The notes beneath the pieces were generated by a model. That model had not been told where the DNA came from. It saw only the letters and a list, made by a program, of their open reading frames with translations, and searched no databases. Of a stretch of DNA of 64,000 nucleotides, positions 29,003 to 42,408 are shown piece after piece. Numbering within the stretch: position 1 is the first letter of the stretch; every line of letters starts with the position of its first letter. The position numbers and the translations under genes were made by a program. The DNA is from Pseudomonas marvdashtae (GTDB lineage: Bacteria; Pseudomonadota; Gammaproteobacteria; Pseudomonadales; Pseudomonadaceae): assembly GCF_014268655.2 (NCBI RefSeq), contig NZ_JABWQX020000002.1, positions 124,001-188,000 on the forward strand, in the 5' to 3' direction.

Positions 29003-29608
29003 TTATTCAGCCGGGATCTGCATCGGCGACTGCTGCGGGGTTTCCGCTTCAGCCTTGCGTGCCGCTTCGAGTGCTTCGGCTTCGGCCTTGGCCTTGGCGT
29101 CGGCGGTCTGTTGCAACTGGTCCAGTTGAGCCGGGCTCAGCTGTTGCAGGCGCAGCATCATGCGCTGTACCAGGTCACGGCGCATTTCCTCGCGCACCTC
29201 ACTGGACTCCTGGTCGGAACCGGTGATGTTGTTACCGTCATGCAGGTAAACCTTCTGCACTTGCAGCTTGTCGTCCAGCAACACCAGATTGTTTTGGCCA
29301 CGGATTTCGTAGCTCAGCACATTGTTCAGTTCGTATTCGGCTGAACGACCGGCACCGGCATAGCTCAGGCTGCGCTGGCTTTGCTGTTCACGGGTCAATA
29401 CCAGTTTGTATGGTGCACCGCTGTAGACCTTCACACCGCTGTCTTCCAGCGTATCGCGCAGCGCTTTCACGGTTTCGCCATAGGCGTCACGCGCGCTCAG
29501 GTCCAGCTCGGTGATTGCCAGTTCGGTGGTGCCGGTGCCACGCAGCTGGAAGCCGCAGGCGCTCAACAGGACCGCCAGGCCCATAACCAGCAAATTACGT
29601 TTGATCAT
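29003..29608 (-). CDS. lptE: LPS-assembly lipoprotein LptE
   Basis: An outer-membrane lipoprotein that plugs and supports the LptD barrel during lipopolysaccharide insertion. The ATG at 29608 with GGGAG upstream gives 201 residues. The signal ends at the lipobox LLSAC, followed by GFQLRGTG, the family hallmark. The C-terminal tail (about 160-201) is Gln/Ala/Lys-rich and low complexity ([20 protein letters not shown]), longer than in E. coli. It lies between leuS and holA, separated from each by a strong hairpin. Confidence 0.95.
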   Translation of the reverse strand: MIKRNLLVMGLAVLLSACGFQLRGTGTTELAITELDLSARDAYGETVKALRDTLEDSGVKVYSGAPYKLVLTREQQSQRSLSYAGAGRSAEYELNNVLSYEIRGQNNLVLLDDKLQVQKVYLHDGNNITGSDQESSEVREEMRRDLVQRMMLRLQQLSPAQLDQLQQTADAKAKAEAEALEAARKAEAETPQQSPMQIPAE

Positions 29609-29664
29609 CTTGTTGCTCCCCTTGAAACCCATGGGCCGAGCGTGCGGCCCTGCAGGTCATATTC

Positions 29665-29689
29665 GGCGTCCGGCCTGTGGCCGGACGCC
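29665..29689 (-). other. Very stable hairpin between leuS and lptE
   Basis: GGCGTCCGGCC and GGCCGGACGCC pair perfectly over 11 bp with a three-base loop. There is no adjacent T-run, so it is a stabiliser or partial transcription barrier rather than a standard terminator. Confidence 0.75.
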
Positions 29690-29697
29690 CGATCCAA

Positions 29698-32917
<3,220 letters not shown>

Positions 32918-33020
32918 CGCCGGATTCACGCGTGTCGCTTTTTTTTGATTCGAGATTTTTGGAATCCATTGCCGCTTTGCGGCAACCCACCTAGGCTTCG
33001 GGCATCTATGGAGATGCCCG

Positions 33021-33782
33021 ATGCCCTTTCGCTATTTCATCAAACAACTCTTGCTGCCGCCCGGCATTCTTTTGCTGTTGCTGGCGCTCGCCTGGTGGTG
33101 GCGCGACTCCCGGCCGCGCCTGGCCCGTGTGTGTTTCGTCGTGGGCCTGGGTGGTTTCTGGCTGATGAGCCTGCCAGTCGTGGTGCAATGGAGCGCCAAG
33201 GCATTGGAACGTGAACCGCCGTTAATACGTAGCGAATGGGCGACCTTGGCCCAGCGCGCCGACGCCATTGTGGTGCTGGGCTCGGGCCGCGAGCGCGGCG
33301 ATCTGGCCTGGGGCGCCGACCAGCCCACCGGCATCGGGCTGGAGCGCCAGCGTTATGCGGCGCGGTTGGCCAAGGCTTCAGGCTTGCCGGTGCTGACAAC
33401 CGGCGGCCTGCATTACGGCACCCCGCCCAGCGAAGCGAAGCTGATGGCCGACTCGATGCGCGAGGATTTTGGCGTGACCGTGCGCTGGCAGGAGGAGCGC
33501 AGCCGCACGACCTGGGAAAATGCGCAGATGAGTGCCGGGATCCTGCTTGCGGAAGGCATCAAGCGCGTGGTCGTCGTGACCCACGCCTCGCATATGCCGC
33601 GCGCGGTCTGGAGTTTCCAGCGGGCGGGCTTCGAGGTCGTCCCTGCGCCTATGGGATTCCTGGGGCAGGACAATGCCCGTCCGCTGGGCGGCTGGATGCC
33701 GGAATTCAAATCGATCTGGCAGTCCGGGCAGTTGATGAACGAGGCGGTGGGGCAGGTGGGTTATCGGTTGTTCTACCGCTGA
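33021..33782 (+). CDS. YdcF/ElyC family (DUF218) membrane protein
   Basis: A 253-residue inner-membrane protein. Two N-terminal hydrophobic segments (about 8-26 and 37-57) are followed by a DUF218 domain (about 80-245) with the family motifs ADAIVVLGSGRERGD, LTTGGLHYGTPPSEAKLMAD, RSRTTWENAQMS and VVVVTHASHMPRAVW. ElyC of this architecture in E. coli influences peptidoglycan and envelope homeostasis; SanA and YdcF are relatives. The exact biochemical activity is unknown. It converges with lnt across a palindromic repeat. Confidence 0.88.
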   Translation: MPFRYFIKQLLLPPGILLLLLALAWWWRDSRPRLARVCFVVGLGGFWLMSLPVVVQWSAKALEREPPLIRSEWATLAQRADAIVVLGSGRERGDLAWGADQPTGIGLERQRYAARLAKASGLPVLTTGGLHYGTPPSEAKLMADSMREDFGVTVRWQEERSRTTWENAQMSAGILLAEGIKRVVVVTHASHMPRAVWSFQRAGFEVVPAPMGFLGQDNARPLGGWMPEFKSIWQSGQLMNEAVGQVGYRLFYR

Positions 33783-33786
33783 GCAC

Positions 33787-33818
33787 TTGTGGCGAGGGGA
33801 TAAATCCCCTCGCCACAA
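33787..33818. repeat. Near-perfect GTGGCGAGGGG palindrome, possible shared terminator
   Basis: TTGTGGCGAGGGGAT meets its inverted copy almost directly (TTGTGGCGAGGGGA / TCCCCTCGCCACAA with a TAAA centre). It is a compact form of the repeat at 27721-27882 and sits between two convergent stops (33782 and 33834), so it may also serve as a bidirectional terminator. Confidence 0.8.
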
Positions 33819-33833
33819 GGATTATCGAAAACC

Positions 33834-35357
33834 TTAAACTGTCCTGGCCATCCGTGCCGCCACCAACGCCCAGCCCAGCAACAACACGCACAAGATGATC
33901 AGCGGCCACGAGCGCCATTGCAGGTAAGGCGTCAGGTCGTGCATCGGCACTACTTCGCCGTAGAGGATGCCGCGTTCGAATTGCGGGATGCTGACGGTAA
34001 TCTGGCCGAAAGGGTTGATCAGGCCGGTCACGCCGTTGTTGGTGGCGCGAATCATCCAGCGGCCGGCTTCCAAGGCGCGCATCTGGGCCATTTGCAAATG
34101 CTGCAACGGGCCGATCGAGGTGCCGAACCAGGTGTCGTTGCTGATGGTCAGCAACAAGTCGCTGCGCGCGGAAAGGCTGGCGGCGAATTCGGGATAGACC
34201 ACTTCATAGCAGATGAAGGGCGCGATCTGGTAACCCTTGGCTTGCAACAATGGCTGGTCGGCCGGCCCGCGAGCGAAATCCGACATGGGCAAATCAAAAA
34301 ACGCGATGAGCCCGCGCAACAGATCCTGCAACGGCACGTATTCACCGAACGGTACGAGCTTTTGCTTGAGGTAAGTGCCGTCACCTTCGCCGGTCACGGT
34401 GATGCCGTTGAAGTAGCGCTTCTCATGGCGGACCAACTGACGAATTGGCACGCCGGTGATCAGCGCCGAATTCCGCTCGGCGGCGAAGTTGCCCATCATG
34501 TCCAGGTAGCCCTGGGCGGAATCCTTGAGCACTGGCACCGCGGTTTCCGGCCAGATCAGCAGGTCGACGCGCTTGGAAGCAAAACTCATGTCGCGGTACA
34601 GCGCCAGTTGCGCGTTGAGCTGCTCGGGGTCCCACTTCATGCTTTGTTCGATGTTGCCCTGGATCGCCGCGACGCTCAGCGGGTCGCCCGATGGGCTGGT
34701 CCAGGCGTGGCCCTTGAGTGCCATGCCGACGATCCAAGGGCCGATCAGCAGTGCAACGCCTGCCGCAATAAAGCCTTTGCGGCCGCTACGAACCAAGCCG
34801 GGCGCGTTGTACAGCAGCGCGGCGGTCAAGGCCAGGGTGAAGGAAATCAGCCACATCCCGCCCAGCGGCGCGAGGCCGGCCAGGGGGCCGTCGAGTTGGC
34901 TGTAGCCGGAGTAGAGCCAGGGGAAACCGGTCAAAAACCAGCCACGAAACGCTTCCTGGCCCAGCCACAGCGCGGCGAAGGCCAGGGCGTCGGCCAGCGG
35001 CGCCTCGTTGCGCCGCAACCAGCGCGCCCAAAGCCAGGCCGGTAGCGCGAAGAACCAGGCGATCGCGGCGATGAACAGCAGCATCAACAGTCCGGCGAGC
35101 AGCACCGAGGCGCCACCGAAGTTATGGATGCTGACGTAGATCCAGCTGGTGCCGGCGCCAAACAAGCCAAAACCGAAGCACCAGCCACGGCCCAGGGCCT
35201 GGCGCGGCGAGAGTTCCTTCAAGCCGGCATAGAACAACCCGACCGCCAGCAATGCCAGCGGCCAGATGTCGAAGGGCGCCAAAGCCAGGGTGGTGATCGC
35301 GCCGGCCGCCACGGCCAGCAGGTTACCGGGCCAGCCGGGGCGGGTTATCCAACGCAT
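33834..35357 (-). CDS. lnt: Apolipoprotein N-acyltransferase
   Basis: Adds the third acyl chain to the N-terminal cysteine of lipoproteins in the inner membrane. The 507-residue protein has about six to seven N-terminal membrane segments (about 10-215) and a periplasmic nitrilase-like domain. The catalytic triad segments are present: Glu in LLIWPETAVPV, Lys in KLVPFGEYVPL and Cys in FICYEVVYPEF. A final membrane helix precedes the C-terminus. It lies downstream of corC with a 27-base gap, part of the ybeZ-ybeY-corC-lnt series. Confidence 0.97.
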   Translation of the reverse strand: MRWITRPGWPGNLLAVAAGAITTLALAPFDIWPLALLAVGLFYAGLKELSPRQALGRGWCFGFGLFGAGTSWIYVSIHNFGGASVLLAGLLMLLFIAAIAWFFALPAWLWARWLRRNEAPLADALAFAALWLGQEAFRGWFLTGFPWLYSGYSQLDGPLAGLAPLGGMWLISFTLALTAALLYNAPGLVRSGRKGFIAAGVALLIGPWIVGMALKGHAWTSPSGDPLSVAAIQGNIEQSMKWDPEQLNAQLALYRDMSFASKRVDLLIWPETAVPVLKDSAQGYLDMMGNFAAERNSALITGVPIRQLVRHEKRYFNGITVTGEGDGTYLKQKLVPFGEYVPLQDLLRGLIAFFDLPMSDFARGPADQPLLQAKGYQIAPFICYEVVYPEFAASLSARSDLLLTISNDTWFGTSIGPLQHLQMAQMRALEAGRWMIRATNNGVTGLINPFGQITVSIPQFERGILYGEVVPMHDLTPYLQWRSWPLIILCVLLLGWALVAARMARTV

Positions 35358-35384
35358 GTGTGTCCTTAGCGGGGCTCGCGGGGT

Positions 35385-36224
35385 TTAACGGGCAATGGGC
35401 GACAGGCGCAGCAGATGAATCCGACGACTGTCGGCGTTCAGGATGCGAAAGCGCCAGGAGCCGATCTCGGTGGTTTCGTTGCGCTTGGGCAGGTGCCCGA
35501 AAGCACTCATCACCAGGCCGCCGACGGTATCGAACTCATCGTCGGAAAACTCGCTGTCAAAGAACTCGTTGAAGTTCTCGATGGGCGTCAGGGCCTTGAT
35601 CAGGAAATCACCGCTGGGCAGCGGCTTGATGTAGCTGTCTTCTTCGACATCGTGTTCGTCCTCGATGTCGCCGACGATCTGCTCGAGCACGTCTTCAATG
35701 GTCACCAGCCCAGCCACGCCGCCGTATTCGTCGATGACGATGGCCATGTGGTTGTGATTGGCGCGGAACTCGCGCAGCAGTACATTCAGACGCTTGGACT
35801 CGGGCACGAAGGTGGCCGGACGCAGCAAGTCCTTGATGTTGAAGCTGTCGCCGTTCTCTTGAAGGATCAAGGGCAGCAGATCCTTGGCCAGCAGCACGCC
35901 CATGACGTCGTCATGGCTCTCGCCGACGACCGGGTAGCGTGAGTGAGCGGAGTCGACCACGGCGGGCAGGAATTCGCGGGGTGTCTGGGTCGCCTTGATG
36001 CTGACCATCTGCGAGCGGGGAACCATGATGTCCCGCACTTGAAGGTCAGCGACCTGGATGGCGCCTTCGACGATGGCCAGCGCTTCGCTGTCCAACAGTT
36101 TGTTCTGGTGTGCGTCGCGCAGCAGCTCCAGCAGCTCCTGGCGGTTTTTCGGCTCATGGGCAAAAGCCTGGGTGAGCTTGCCCAGCCATGACTTCTGCCC
36201 GTTGGTCGATCGATCTTCGCTCAT
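35385..36224 (-). CDS. corC: CorC/HlyC family CBS-domain transporter-associated protein
   Basis: A 279-residue cytoplasmic protein with two CBS domains (about 65-185; [20 protein letters not shown] and [20 protein letters not shown]) and a C-terminal CorC_HlyC domain (about 200-275). The family is linked to magnesium/cobalt efflux, and the CBS pair probably binds adenine nucleotides. It is third in the ybeZ-ybeY-corC-lnt order, which is conserved in gammaproteobacteria. Confidence 0.95.
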   Translation of the reverse strand: MSEDRSTNGQKSWLGKLTQAFAHEPKNRQELLELLRDAHQNKLLDSEALAIVEGAIQVADLQVRDIMVPRSQMVSIKATQTPREFLPAVVDSAHSRYPVVGESHDDVMGVLLAKDLLPLILQENGDSFNIKDLLRPATFVPESKRLNVLLREFRANHNHMAIVIDEYGGVAGLVTIEDVLEQIVGDIEDEHDVEEDSYIKPLPSGDFLIKALTPIENFNEFFDSEFSDDEFDTVGGLVMSAFGHLPKRNETTEIGSWRFRILNADSRRIHLLRLSPIAR

Positions 36225-36263
36225 AGCGATTACTCTGAATCCTTTGTCGTTACAGTTGATGTA

Positions 36264-36722
36264 TCAGTGTTCGTCGCCGGCATAAGGGTCGGGATGACCC
36301 AGCTCTGCAAGCAACGTCCGTTCCAGTGCTTCCATTTCCTCGGCTTCCTCATCTTCCATATGGTCGTAACCGAGCAAATGCAAGCAGCCGTGTATCACCA
36401 GATGAGCCCAGTGGGCTTCGCAAGTCTTGCCTTGTTCGGCGGCTTCGCGCTCCACCACCGGGACGCAGATCACCAGATCGCCCAGCAATGGGATATCGAG
36501 CAACTCGTCGGGCACGTCGGCGGGGAACGACAGCACGTTGGTGGCATAGTCTTTCTGCCGCCAGGTGTGGTTCAGCTCGCGGCCTTCAGGTTCATCCACC
36601 AAGCGGATCGTCAGTTCTGAATCGGCGCTGCGCTGGCGCAGGGCCAGTTCGCACCATTGGCGAAACTGGGCTTCGCTGGGAGAGGGTTGCTCGCTGGCCA
36701 GTTGCAAGTCGAGTTCAAGCAT
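36264..36722 (-). CDS. ybeY: Endoribonuclease YbeY
   Basis: A metal-dependent single-strand RNase acting in 16S rRNA 3'-end maturation and ribosome quality control. The 152-residue protein carries the zinc motif [15 protein letters not shown] (the three ligating histidines) and the preceding [14 protein letters not shown] segment of the family. Its start overlaps the ybeZ stop by 8 bases, indicating translational coupling. Confidence 0.97.
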   Translation of the reverse strand: MLELDLQLASEQPSPSEAQFRQWCELALRQRSADSELTIRLVDEPEGRELNHTWRQKDYATNVLSFPADVPDELLDIPLLGDLVICVPVVEREAAEQGKTCEAHWAHLVIHGCLHLLGYDHMEDEEAEEMEALERTLLAELGHPDPYAGDEH

Positions 36723-37725
36723 CGTGGCGCTTGCCCTTGTCGGCGGGCAGGGCCTCGTCCTCGCGGTTCTCGAAGCGCTCGTAGGCTTCGACGATGCGCT
36801 GCACCAGCGGATGACGCACGACGTCCTTGGGCAGGAAATGCGTGAAGCTGATGCCTGGGACGTCCTTGAGCACTTGGATCACGTGGTTCAAGCCGGACTT
36901 GGTGCCGCGCGGCAGGTCGACCTGGGTGATGTCCCCGGTGATGACGGCGGTGGAGCCGAAGCCGATCCGGGTCAGGAACATTTTCATCTGTTCGACGGTG
37001 GTGTTCTGGCTTTCGTCGAGGATGATGAAGCTGTTGTTCAACGTGCGACCGCGCATATAGGCCAGTGGCGCAACCTCGATGACTTGGCGTTCGATCAGCT
37101 TGGCGACGTATTCGAAACCGAGCATTTCATACAGCGCGTCATAGAGAGGTCGCAGGTAAGGGTCGATTTTCTGGCTCAGGTCGCCAGGCAGGAAGCCGAG
37201 TTTTTCGCCCGCTTCGACCGCCGGACGCACCAGCAGGATGCGTCGCACCTGTTCACGCTCAAGCGCATCGACTGCGCAGGCCACTGCCAGGTAGGTCTTG
37301 CCGGTACCGGCCGGGCCGATGCCGAAGTTGATGTCGTTGCCCAGGATTTCCTTCACGTAGCGCTGCTGATTCAAGCCTCGTGGGCGAATCATGCCTTTTT
37401 TCGTGCGCAGGGCCACCGCAGGCTCCGCGGGGGCGTGGTTGTCGAGTTCTTCGACAGCCGATTCCTGCAGGAACAGGTGGACCATGTCCGGCGACAGCTC
37501 GCTCCCCTTGGTTTCCCGGTAGAGACGGCGCAGGAGGTTTTCCGCGGAGGAGGTGTGCTTGGGTTCGCCGATCAGTTCGAACTGGTTCCCGCGGTTGCGG
37601 ATCTCGATGGCCAGGCGCTGTTCGATCAAGCGCAGATGCTCGTCGAATTGCCCGCACAGATTGGCGAAGCGGCGAGCCTCAAAGGGCTCGAGAATGAAAC
37701 GATGTGGTTCGATGGGTGCGTTCAA
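36715..37725 (-). CDS. ybeZ: PhoH-like ATPase YbeZ
   Basis: A 336-residue PhoH-family P-loop ATPase, functionally tied to YbeY. An N-terminal KH-like segment (about 10-90) precedes the ATPase core with Walker [14 protein letters not shown] and Walker [12 protein letters not shown], then [20 protein letters not shown] as the sensor region. The C-terminus is acidic then basic ([16 protein letters not shown]). It overlaps ybeY by 8 bases and lies 124 bases downstream of miaB. Confidence 0.96.
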   Translation of the reverse strand: MNAPIEPHRFILEPFEARRFANLCGQFDEHLRLIEQRLAIEIRNRGNQFELIGEPKHTSSAENLLRRLYRETKGSELSPDMVHLFLQESAVEELDNHAPAEPAVALRTKKGMIRPRGLNQQRYVKEILGNDINFGIGPAGTGKTYLAVACAVDALEREQVRRILLVRPAVEAGEKLGFLPGDLSQKIDPYLRPLYDALYEMLGFEYVAKLIERQVIEVAPLAYMRGRTLNNSFIILDESQNTTVEQMKMFLTRIGFGSTAVITGDITQVDLPRGTKSGLNHVIQVLKDVPGISFTHFLPKDVVRHPLVQRIVEAYERFENREDEALPADKGKRHDA

Positions 37726-37849
37726 GGTCGTTTTTAGCCGCCCAGGGGCAATTAAGGTGAAATCAAGGATAGCGCCAGTAGGCTGGGTGCGAAAGCTCTT
37801 AAACGGCGCAATCCGATAACAGGGACTGACAATTCATCGTGGACCCAGG

Positions 37850-39178
37850 CTATTGGACCAGCGAGCCGCGCAGGGAGTGCGGTTGTGCGGCGTCGATGTG
37901 TACGTCGGCGAACTGGCCTATCAGCGCCGGAGTATCGCAGCGGAAGTTGACGATCCGGTTGTTCTCGGTCCGGCCCTGCAATTCGCCCGGGTCTTTTTTC
38001 GAGTAGTCGGTGACCAGGATCCTCTGGATCGACCCGACCATTTGTCGGCTGATTTCGAAACCCTGCTGATTCAATCGATGCTGCAAGGCGTTGAGCCGTT
38101 CTTTCTTGACCTCTTCCGGCGTCTCGTCCACCAGGTCGGCCGCCGGCGTGCCGGGGCGCTGGCTATACACAAAGGAGTAGGAGAAGTCGAAACCGACGTC
38201 TTCGATCAGCTTCATGGTCTGCTGGAAATCTTTCTCGGTTTCGCCCGGGAAGCCAACGATAAAGTCCGAGCTGATGCAGATGCCCGGCACCGCCGCCCGC
38301 AACTTGCGCAGCTTGGATTTGTATTCGAGCGCCGTGTGGTTGCGCTTCATGGCCGACAGGATCCGATCGGAGCCCGATTGCACCGGCAGGTGCAGGTGCT
38401 TGACCAGTTCAGGTACCTCGGCGTGGGCCTGGATCAGGCTGTCGGAGAACTCCAGCGGATGCGAGGTGGTGTAGCGGATGCGGTCAATACCCTCTACCGC
38501 TGCCACGACCCGGATCAGTTCGGCGAGGTCCGCCAGGCGCCCATCGTGGGTCAGGCCGCGATAACCATTGACGTTCTGCCCCAGCAGCGTCACTTCGCGC
38601 ACGCCGTTTTCGGCCAGGTGAATGATCTCGGCAATCACGTCGTCGAACGGCCGGCTGACTTCTTCGCCCCGCGTATAGGGCACAACGCAGAAGGTGCAAT
38701 ATTTACTGCAGCCTTCCATCACCGATACATAGGCACTCGGGCCGTCGATGCGCGGTTCGGGCAGGTGGTCGAATTTTTCGATTTCCGGGAACGAAACGTC
38801 CACCTGCGGCAATTTGGTCGCGCGCGCGGCGTCGATCATCTCAGGCAGGCGATGCAGGGTCTGCGGGCCGAAAACCACGTCTACATAGGGTGCGCGGTCA
38901 CGAATGGCGGCGCCTTCCTGGCTGGCCACGCAACCGCCCACGGCAATGACCATTTCCGGGTTGGCCAGCTTCAGCTCGCGCCAGCGGCCCAGTTGGGAAT
39001 ACACCCGGTCCTGGGCGCGTTCGCGGATCGAGCAGGTATTGAGCAGAATCACGTCCGCATCTTCGGCGCGAGCGGTGACTTCCAAGGCCTGGTGTTCACC
39101 CAGCAGGTCGACCATGCGCGAGCTGTCGTACTCGTTCATCTGGCAACCGTGGGTTTCGATGTAAAGCTTCTTGGCCAT
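37850..39178 (-). CDS. miaB: tRNA-2-methylthio-N6-dimethylallyladenosine synthase
   Basis: A radical-SAM methylthiotransferase that modifies A37 of tRNAs reading UNN codons. The ATG at 39178 ([19 protein letters not shown]) gives 442 residues and fits the family start; in-frame ATGs at 39190 and upstream are less likely. Auxiliary-cluster cysteines are in [16 protein letters not shown] and GGCVASQEG. The radical-SAM motif is [15 protein letters not shown], and the C-terminal TRAM domain covers about the last 65 residues. It heads the minus-strand series continuing to ybeZ and is divergent from the DUF1820 gene. Confidence 0.97.
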   Translation of the reverse strand: MAKKLYIETHGCQMNEYDSSRMVDLLGEHQALEVTARAEDADVILLNTCSIRERAQDRVYSQLGRWRELKLANPEMVIAVGGCVASQEGAAIRDRAPYVDVVFGPQTLHRLPEMIDAARATKLPQVDVSFPEIEKFDHLPEPRIDGPSAYVSVMEGCSKYCTFCVVPYTRGEEVSRPFDDVIAEIIHLAENGVREVTLLGQNVNGYRGLTHDGRLADLAELIRVVAAVEGIDRIRYTTSHPLEFSDSLIQAHAEVPELVKHLHLPVQSGSDRILSAMKRNHTALEYKSKLRKLRAAVPGICISSDFIVGFPGETEKDFQQTMKLIEDVGFDFSYSFVYSQRPGTPAADLVDETPEEVKKERLNALQHRLNQQGFEISRQMVGSIQRILVTDYSKKDPGELQGRTENNRIVNFRCDTPALIGQFADVHIDAAQPHSLRGSLVQ

Positions 39179-39242
39179 GGACGGGGTCATCACGTGATTC
39201 AAAGAACCGCGCATTATAGGGAACAAGTCACTGGGTTCCTAC

Positions 39243-39271
39243 CGCTGTGCGAGCAATGGCTATGGTATAGT
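39243..39271 (+). promoter_or_regulatory. Extended -10 promoter for the DUF1820 gene
   Basis: TGGTATAGT at 39263-39271 is a good extended -10 element (TATAGT at 39266-39271), 40 bases before the ATG at 39312. The -35 region is poor, as is common with extended -10 promoters. Confidence 0.5.
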
Positions 39272-39311
39272 TCGCGCCCTCATTTTTACCCGCCGATGTG
39301 TTTCGCCAGCC

Positions 39312-39641
39312 ATGACCAAACGTGAAGCTCCAATCTACAAGGTGATTTTCCTCAACCAGGGCCAGGTGTTCGAAATGTACGCCAAGCAGATCTATCAAAG
39401 TGATCTGTGGGGCTTCCTGGAAGTCGAGGAATTCGTCTTTGGCGAGCGCACGCAAGTGGTCGTCGATCCGAGCGAGGAAAAGCTCAAGGCGCAATTCGAA
39501 GGTGTGGTGCGCAGCTTCGTGCCGATGCATTCGATCGTGCGCATCGACGAAGTCGAGCGCCTGGGCACGCCGAAAATCAGCGAAGCCCGTGGCGCGGTCG
39601 GCAATGTGATGCCGTTTCCGATGCCGATGCCTGAGAAGTAA
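39312..39641 (+). CDS. DUF1820 family protein
   Basis: A 109-residue soluble protein of unknown function. It opens REAPIYKVIFLNQGQVFEMY and continues QSDLWGFLEVEEFVFG, matching the small, conserved DUF1820 family of gammaproteobacteria. A basic middle and a Met/Pro-rich tail (NVMPFPMPMPEK) follow. It is divergent from miaB, as in P. aeruginosa (PA3979-PA3980). A fragment of the GTGGCGAGGGG repeat lies just after its stop. Confidence 0.88.
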   Translation: MTKREAPIYKVIFLNQGQVFEMYAKQIYQSDLWGFLEVEEFVFGERTQVVVDPSEEKLKAQFEGVVRSFVPMHSIVRIDEVERLGTPKISEARGAVGNVMPFPMPMPEK

Positions 39642-39685
39642 ACAGCTTCAGCGCAGTCCTAATGTGGCGAGGGGACATGGCGGAT

Positions 39686-40240
39686 TCAGGGCAGCGGCGA
39701 GAAGGGCGTGCGTCCGTCGGCGTTTTGCAATTCCATCAGGTATTTGCGAAAGATCTGGCCCAGTACCTGGGTCGCCACCTCCAGCTCGTCACGGGGCATT
39801 TGCTCGGCAACTTCGTCGGCGGTGTCCAAGGCTTCTTCGGCGCCGTTGACCGCCGCCATCTTCAGGACGATGTAAGCCTGGACGTTGTTGGCCGGCACGC
39901 CTTCACCATGAAAGAACATGCCGCCGAGCTTGTATTGCGCCTGGGGATGGCCTTGCAGGGAGGCTTTTTCGAAATAGCTGAGGGCCAGCTTCAGGTCGCG
40001 CGGCGCGGCCTTGCCATCGTAGTAGAATTCACCCAGCTCGTATTGCGCTTGTGCATCACCGTCGTCGGCCGCTTTTCGACAGGCGTCGAGTGCCGGTGCG
40101 AGATCTTGTGGCTGGGTGTTGAGCGTGCAACGGCCCATCGCCGGGATCAACAACGAGTTACCGCCTGCCTGTGCGTGAGCGAGCAGGGGTTGAAGGACCA
40201 ACAGGCAGCCCAAGGCAAGGGTGCGGCCGGTGCGGTTCAT
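39686..40240 (-). CDS. Secreted Sel1-like repeat protein
   Basis: A 184-residue protein starting at the ATG at 40240. A signal peptide is evident (RTLALGCLLVLQPLLAHAQA). The mature part holds Sel1/TPR-like helical repeats, for example ACRKAADDGDAQAQYELGEF and YFEKASLQGHPQAQYKLGGM, about 36 residues apart. Such proteins usually act as scaffolds in the periplasm; a specific partner is not evident. It converges with the DUF1820 gene. Confidence 0.85.
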   Translation of the reverse strand: MNRTGRTLALGCLLVLQPLLAHAQAGGNSLLIPAMGRCTLNTQPQDLAPALDACRKAADDGDAQAQYELGEFYYDGKAAPRDLKLALSYFEKASLQGHPQAQYKLGGMFFHGEGVPANNVQAYIVLKMAAVNGAEEALDTADEVAEQMPRDELEVATQVLGQIFRKYLMELQNADGRTPFSPLP

Positions 40241-40457
40241 GAGAATCGACTTACCTCTGAGGGGCGCGTGGACCCACCGGGGGATCCAATAAGCGCGCAT
40301 TATGAAATAAGCAGGGCCATCCTTACAAAGTCTTTACTCGTTTTTCTGCTGCGAGGGAACGGCGGCGGCCACTTCTCGGTTGAATACGTAGGAAAAAGCG
40401 CCAGGACGATCGGCAATCGCTGACGCTGGTGTCAGCCAGCGTCAGTTATCCACAGCC

Positions 40458-41741
40458 TTACTTCAGCGCAGCAAAGGCCCGTTCGGCCGCATCAAGGGTG
40501 ATCTTCAACTCCGCTTCACCATGGGCGATGGAGGTGAAGCCGGCTTCGAAGGCGCTTGGCGCCAGATAGACGCCGCCGTCGAGCATCAAGTGGAAGAAGC
40601 GCTTGAATCGGTCGGCGTCGCTGGCCATCACGTCGTCGAAGGTCACGATGTCATCGGCGCCACTGAAATACAGGCCGAACATGCCGCCGGCCTGGGTGGT
40701 GACGAACGGAATCCCTGCCGCATCGGCGCGCACTTGCAAGCCATCGAGCAGGCGAGTGGTGAAGTCGGTCAGCTCGGCGTGGAAGCCCGGGCGGCTGATC
40801 AGGCGCAAGGTGGTCAGGCCGGCGGCCATAGCCAGCGGATTGCCCGACAGCGTGCCGGCCTGGTATACCGGCCCCAGCGGGGCGATGCATTCCATGATCG
40901 CGCGCTTGCCGCCGAAGCAGCCCACTGGCATGCCGCCGCCGATGATCTTGCCGAAGGTGCTCAAGTCCGGCGTGACGCCGTAATGGGCCTGGGCGCCGCC
41001 GAGGGCAACGCGGAAACCGGTCATCACTTCGTCGAAAATCAACACCACGCCGTGCTGGTCGCACAGGCTGCGCAGGCCTTCGAGGAAACCTGGCGCCGGC
41101 GGTACGCAGTTCATGTTGCCGGCCACCGGTTCGACGATAATGCAAGCCACTTCCTGGCCAACCTCGCCGAGCATTTTCTCGACTTCTTCCAGGTCGTTGA
41201 AAGGCAGCGTCAGCGTGTGCTTGGCGAACGCCGCCGGCACGCCCGCAGAGCTCGGCACGCCTTGGGTCAGCGCGCCGGAACCGGCCTTCACCAGCAAGCT
41301 GTCGGAATGGCCGTGGTAGCAGCCTTCGAATTTGATGATGCTGTCGCGGCCGGTGTAGCCGCGCGCCAGGCGGATCGCACTCATGGTCGCCTCGGTGCCG
41401 GAGCTGACCATGCGCACCATTTCCATCGACGGCACGATAGAACAGACGAGGTCGGCCATCTCGGTTTCCATCGCGGTCGGGGCGCCGTAGGACAGGCCGT
41501 GTTGCAGCTGCTTGCGCACCGCATCGAGGACGTCCGGATGGCTGTGGCCCAGGATCATCGGCCCCCACGAACCTACGTAATCCACGTAGCGCTTGTCGTC
41601 TTCGTCGGTGACGTACGCACCTTCGGCGTGCTTGAAGAACAGCGGGGTGCCGCCGACGCTCTTGAATGCACGAACCGGGGAATTCACGCCGCCGGGGATG
41701 TGTTTTTGAGCATTGGCAAACAAGGTTTCGGAACGGGACAT
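40458..41741 (-). CDS. hemL: Glutamate-1-semialdehyde 2,1-aminomutase
   Basis: A PLP enzyme forming 5-aminolevulinate from glutamate-1-semialdehyde, the C5 route to heme. The 427-residue length is standard. Motifs: [20 protein letters not shown] at the start, [20 protein letters not shown] (phosphate-binding), [18 protein letters not shown] and the PLP lysine in [15 protein letters not shown]. The C-terminal part has [20 protein letters not shown]. thiE follows upstream by 25 bases, so thiD-thiE-hemL form one minus-strand series. Confidence 0.97.
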   Translation of the reverse strand: MSRSETLFANAQKHIPGGVNSPVRAFKSVGGTPLFFKHAEGAYVTDEDDKRYVDYVGSWGPMILGHSHPDVLDAVRKQLQHGLSYGAPTAMETEMADLVCSIVPSMEMVRMVSSGTEATMSAIRLARGYTGRDSIIKFEGCYHGHSDSLLVKAGSGALTQGVPSSAGVPAAFAKHTLTLPFNDLEEVEKMLGEVGQEVACIIVEPVAGNMNCVPPAPGFLEGLRSLCDQHGVVLIFDEVMTGFRVALGGAQAHYGVTPDLSTFGKIIGGGMPVGCFGGKRAIMECIAPLGPVYQAGTLSGNPLAMAAGLTTLRLISRPGFHAELTDFTTRLLDGLQVRADAAGIPFVTTQAGGMFGLYFSGADDIVTFDDVMASDADRFKRFFHLMLDGGVYLAPSAFEAGFTSIAHGEAELKITLDAAERAFAALK

Positions 41742-41766
41742 GGTAGGACTCTCGAAATCGGAATGA

Positions 41767-42393
41767 CTATTTGGTTTGCAGCAAGGCGTTGAAGGCGCGG
41801 GCGCGGCGTGTCACTTCAGCAGTGCTGTCGGCGCCGAACAGGCCGTGGACCACCGCGAGCAGATCGACCCCGTGAGCCACCAGCGGGGCGGCATTTTCCA
41901 GGGTAATGCCGCCAATGGCGCACAGCGGTATATGCAGTTTGATGCGAGCCTGTTCGAGCAGTTCAAGGTTTGCGGCAGGCGCCCCGGGCTTGGTGTTGGA
42001 ATTGAAGAAACGCCCGAACGCAACGTAGCTGGCGCCTTCGCGGACGGCCTGTTCAGCCAGCTCCAGGCTGGCGTGACAGGTGGAGCCGACAATCGCCTTG
42101 TGCCCGAGCAACGCCCGCACCGGCGCCAGTGGGCCATCGGTCTGGCCCAGGTGTACGCCGACGCCCAGGCGCGCGGCCAGTTCGGCGTCGTCGTTGATGA
42201 TCAGTTGGGTCTTGTAGCGCTCGCACAAGTTGCGCAGCGCTTCGGCTTCTCGCAGACGCCGGGCTTCGTCGCTGCTTTTGTCGCGGTATTGCAGCAGCCT
42301 CACGCCACCTTCCAGCGCGGCTTCTACATAAGCGAGGAACCTGCCGGCCAGCAACTGGCTGTCGGTCACGGCATAAAGGCCACGTAGTTTCAT
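41767..42393 (-). CDS. thiE: Thiamine-phosphate synthase
   Basis: Joins HMP-pyrophosphate and the thiazole phosphate to give thiamine phosphate. The 208-residue TIM-barrel protein has [13 protein letters not shown] at the start, [37 protein letters not shown] (with GQTDGPL) and the C-terminal phosphate-binding [20 protein letters not shown]. It lies 15 bases after thiD. No TPP riboswitch signature was found upstream of this pair. Confidence 0.96.
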   Translation of the reverse strand: MKLRGLYAVTDSQLLAGRFLAYVEAALEGGVRLLQYRDKSSDEARRLREAEALRNLCERYKTQLIINDDAELAARLGVGVHLGQTDGPLAPVRALLGHKAIVGSTCHASLELAEQAVREGASYVAFGRFFNSNTKPGAPAANLELLEQARIKLHIPLCAIGGITLENAAPLVAHGVDLLAVVHGLFGADSTAEVTRRARAFNALLQTK

Positions 42394-42408
42394 TCCACAG
42401 CTCCTGTG

